DNA from: DASTGO01 sp035719045
GTDB lineage: Bacteria; Actinomycetota; Actinomycetes; Actinomycetales; Kineosporiaceae
Length of the DNA: 7,328 nucleotides
NCBI GenBank assembly: GCA_035719045.1
Contig: DASTGO010000506.1
Span: 1-7,328 of the forward strand
Direction of reading: 5' to 3'
Shown here in pieces: positions 6,361-7,328 of this stretch (positions are counted from its first letter, which is position 1; every line of letters begins with the position of its first letter). The notes below the pieces were generated by a model. The model saw only the letters and a program-made list of their open reading frames with translations, did no database searches and was not told where the DNA came from. A program made the position numbers and the translations under genes.

Positions 6361-6474
6361 CGCCTGCCCGACCTCGGGGCCGCAGCCGGGCACGACGAGG
6401 AGCGCCGATACCAGCGCTGCGACGCCCGCGGCGCTCGCCGCGCGCCGGGTCCCGGAGAAGAAGTCTAGGGCCAT
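6352..6474 (-). CDS. 5' end of a lipoprotein gene (signal peptide only, partial)
   Basis: The sequence starts at ATG 6474 with AGGAGG (plus-strand 6481-6486) exactly 6 nt upstream, a near-ideal ribosome binding site. It encodes a basic n-region (TRRA, residues 9-12), a hydrophobic core of Ala/Val/Leu (about 12-28) and a lipobox VPGC with the lipidated Cys at 31, followed by GPEVGQASSG. The rest of the original lipoprotein is absent: from about residue 42 the reading frame is ClpC. It is divergent to the malectin-like lipoprotein gene on the plus strand, and the two probably come from the same genome. The identity of the original protein cannot be recovered. Confidence 0.7.
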
Positions 6475-6480
6475 TCCCGT

Positions 6481-6486
6481 CCTCCT
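6481..6486 (-). promoter_or_regulatory. ribosome binding site of the chimeric lipoprotein-clpC ORF
   Basis: AGGAGG on the minus strand lies 6 nt before ATG 6474. It fixes the start at 6474 rather than the upstream extension of the same frame to 6615, whose 47 residues are Arg/Ser-rich and look non-coding. Confidence 0.75.
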
Positions 6487-6800
6487 GCCCGCTGCGGATC
6501 CGCGCGGCGCCCTGCGCGTCCGGGGAGACGACTGCTCGAGCCCGGCTCCCCGCGCCGACGCCGAGCTGCGAGTCGTCGCGGGTTTGAGAGGAGGGTTTGC
6601 GCCGGAGTGGGTCACGGTGTTGGCCCGCCTGCCCGAACGGTTGCGTGAGCGCCGAGATGGACGTCACCCGGCGCCGCACGGTTCAGGCATGCACCTGGCG
6701 TATCGCGCAATGTGGCCCGGGCTGCGTGACCCCGCATCCCGAGCGCGGGCCTCATAGGTGCCGGAAGCCTGCGGCGAGCGATCCCGCGGAACCGTGGACC

Positions 6801-6807
6801 AGGAGGT
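6801..6807 (+). promoter_or_regulatory. ribosome binding site of the malectin-like lipoprotein
   Basis: AGGAGGT, a perfect Shine-Dalgarno core, lies 8 nt upstream of GTG 6816. It identifies this GTG as the start, directly followed by a lipoprotein signal peptide in the same frame. Confidence 0.85.
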
Positions 6808-6815
6808 CGAGGCGC

Positions 6816-7328
6816 GTGTCATCGAGACGAGTCATCTGGGCAGCGCTCGCAGTGGCGCTCGTTGCGTGCAGCAAGTCCGCGGCGCATCAGGACGCCGGCG
6901 CCGGCGCCTCGTCCGGCGGGAGCTCGTCCGGCGGGAGCTCGACCGGCGGCAGCTCGACCAGCGGAGGTTCATCGACCGGCGGCAGCTCGTCGACCAGTGG
7001 CTCCGGCACCAGCGGCAGCTCCTCGACCGGTGGTTCCTCCACCAGCGGCAGCTCGAACGGCGGCAGCTCCTCTGGAAACGAGAGGTCCACCGGAGGCGTC
7101 ACCGTGTCCATCAACGCGGGCGGCCCCGCGAACGGCGCATACCGCGCGGACGCGTACTACGCGGGCGGCGAGACCTACGAGACCACGAACGAGATCGACA
7201 CGTCGCTCCTGGGTGACGGCGCCCCACCCGCCTCCGTGTTCCAGACCGAACGGTACGGGGACTTCACCTACACCGTCGCGAATCGAACGGCAGGGAGCGC
7301 CCAGAGCGTCACGCTCTACTTCGAGGAG
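6816..7328 (+). CDS. Ser/Gly-linker lipoprotein with malectin-like domain (3' partial)
   Basis: The 171 visible residues run off the window. They contain an n-region SSRR, a hydrophobic core (6-17) and a lipobox LVAC with Cys18, so the protein is predicted to be lipidated and surface- or periplasm-exposed. A linker made almost only of Ser, Gly and Thr (about 32-87) follows. From about 95, VTVSINAGG begins a malectin-like fold: INAGGP at 99-104, RADAYYAGGETYETTN, then FQTERYGDFTYTV and VTLYFEE. These match the malectin pattern of a leading INxGG strand and a YQTxRYG core, and such domains bind carbohydrate in many secreted proteins. Lipobox plus long Ser/Gly linker is a hallmark of myxobacterial secreted proteins and rare in actinobacteria. 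What follows the malectin-like domain is unknown. No functional partner is visible. Confidence 0.85.
   Translation, partial: MSSRRVIWAALAVALVACSKSAAHQDAGAGASSGGSSSGGSSTGGSSTSGGSSTGGSSSTSGSGTSGSSSTGGSSTSGSSNGGSSSGNERSTGGVTVSINAGGPANGAYRADAYYAGGETYETTNEIDTSLLGDGAPPASVFQTERYGDFTYTVANRTAGSAQSVTLYFEE
6909..7076 (+). repeat. low-complexity repeat encoding the Ser/Gly/Thr linker
   Basis: Imperfect short repeats built on GGCGGGAGCTCGTCC and GGCGGCAGCTCGACC encode GGSSS, GGSST and TSGSS units. Synonymous variation (AGC, TCG, TCC, TCA, AGT for Ser; GGC, GGG, GGA, GGT for Gly) shows that the peptide pattern, not the DNA, is what is kept. Such tracts vary in length between relatives. A strong hydrophilic, disordered linker would hold the sugar-binding domain away from the membrane. 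Confidence 0.9.

Larger units (their letters stand above)
5812..6474 (-). pseudogene. clpC: clpC 3' fragment fused in frame to a lipoprotein leader (chimeric ORF)
   Basis: The 220-residue ORF from ATG 6474 has two unrelated parts. From about residue 42 on it is the C-terminal end of ClpC, the AAA+ unfoldase of the ClpCP protease. Visible elements are YERMKAKVNDELKQHFRP, the D2 arginine-finger region FRPEFLNRVDD (76-86), the sensor-2 motif GARPLRR (140-146), REIEDTLSEKIL (150-161), and a Pro/Thr/Ala-rich tail. Missing are the N domain, all of D1, and the D2 Walker A and B motifs, so about four fifths of an ~850-residue protein is absent and no ATPase activity is possible. Residues 1-41 are a lipoprotein signal peptide. 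ClpC works in the cytoplasm, so an exported fragment makes no functional sense. Either the contig is misjoined here or clpC was broken by rearrangement. The fragment's own sequence shows no decay. Confidence 0.85.
6475..6815. other. divergent intergenic region between two lipoprotein starts
   Basis: This 341-bp stretch separates the minus-strand start at 6474 from the plus-strand start at 6816 and must hold promoters for both directions if both genes are real. Apart from the ribosome binding sites at its ends I see no convincing -35/-10 pair, strong hairpin, tRNA or tandem repeat. Open frames crossing it encode Arg/Ala/Pro-rich sequence and look like non-coding shadows. It is less uniformly G/C-rich than the exporter genes. 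Confidence 0.6.

Noticed and set aside
4783..6468. A 561-codon plus-strand open frame across the end of the ABC ATPase, argA and clpC
   Set aside because: It runs opposite to argA and clpC and in another frame of the ATPase, all of which have clear family motifs. Its peptide is Arg/Gly/Pro-rich with no recognisable domain, the usual shadow in G/C-rich DNA.
5812..6474. A genuine secreted ClpC-derived lipoprotein as a new system
   Set aside because: The fragment lacks the D2 Walker motifs and the whole first ATPase ring domain, and no export role is known for this C-terminal part. A misjoin or gene breakage explains it better.
6697..6712. Sigma-54-like promoter (TGGC...GC) before the malectin-like lipoprotein
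   Set aside because: TGGC is followed by GC at the wrong spacing for a -24/-12 promoter, and no other support is present.
6011..6757. A 248-codon plus-strand open frame over clpC and the divergent intergenic region
   Set aside because: Most of it is antisense to well-conserved ClpC codons, and the rest is Arg/Ala/Pro-rich with no ribosome binding site or family similarity.
6887..7114. A minus-strand open frame encoding Pro/Glu/Leu/Val repeats
   Set aside because: It is the exact antisense of the Ser/Gly linker tract. The plus-strand reading has a start, ribosome binding site, signal peptide and domain.

Overview
The window is GC-rich DNA and most of it, roughly positions 1 to 6350, reads as actinobacterial (Actinomycetota). 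The reasons are strong G/C preference at third codon positions, several GTG starts, overlapping genes, and closest recalled resemblance to mycobacterial-type DisA, MutY, short single-domain ArgA and ClpC. The disA / mutY / clpC neighbourhood also resembles that of Mycobacterium. No genus can be named from this alone.

Layout, left to right: the possible tail of an unidentified upstream gene (2-130); disA, the c-di-AMP synthase (133-1215); an intergenic stretch with a hairpin and four tandem 19-bp repeats (1243-1364); mutY, the A/G mismatch adenine glycosylase (1383-2273); a short regulatory region with three dyad-containing 25-bp repeats ending at a probable leaderless promoter (2357-2458); a three-gene ABC-2 exporter operon of permease, permease and ATPase (2459-5107) with 8-bp and 4-bp overlaps; a convergent short GNAT N-acetylglutamate synthase (5640-5122, minus); a 19-bp perfect-stem hairpin (5744-5787); and the 3' end of clpC on the minus strand.

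The clpC end is the anomaly. Only the last ~180 codons of a protein normally about 850 residues long are present. They are joined in frame, near position 6351, to the start codon, ribosome binding site and lipoprotein signal peptide of an unrelated gene (6474-6352). To the right lies a 341-bp divergent intergenic region. It is followed by a plus-strand lipoprotein gene (6816 to the window end) with a long Ser/Gly/Thr linker and the beginning of a malectin-like carbohydrate-binding domain. That architecture is typical of myxobacteria and other predatory or surface-complex Gram-negatives and unusual for actinobacteria. The simplest reading is a contig made of two sources joined at about 6351 (assembly chimera). 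A real deletion or insertion into clpC is the alternative.

Functionally the left part combines nucleotide second messenger and DNA-integrity genes (disA, mutY), an uncharacterised exporter, arginine biosynthesis (argA) and proteolysis (clpC). I see no evidence that these form one pathway. I found no convincing new biological system. The points most worth checking are the clpC junction and the two intergenic repeat arrays.
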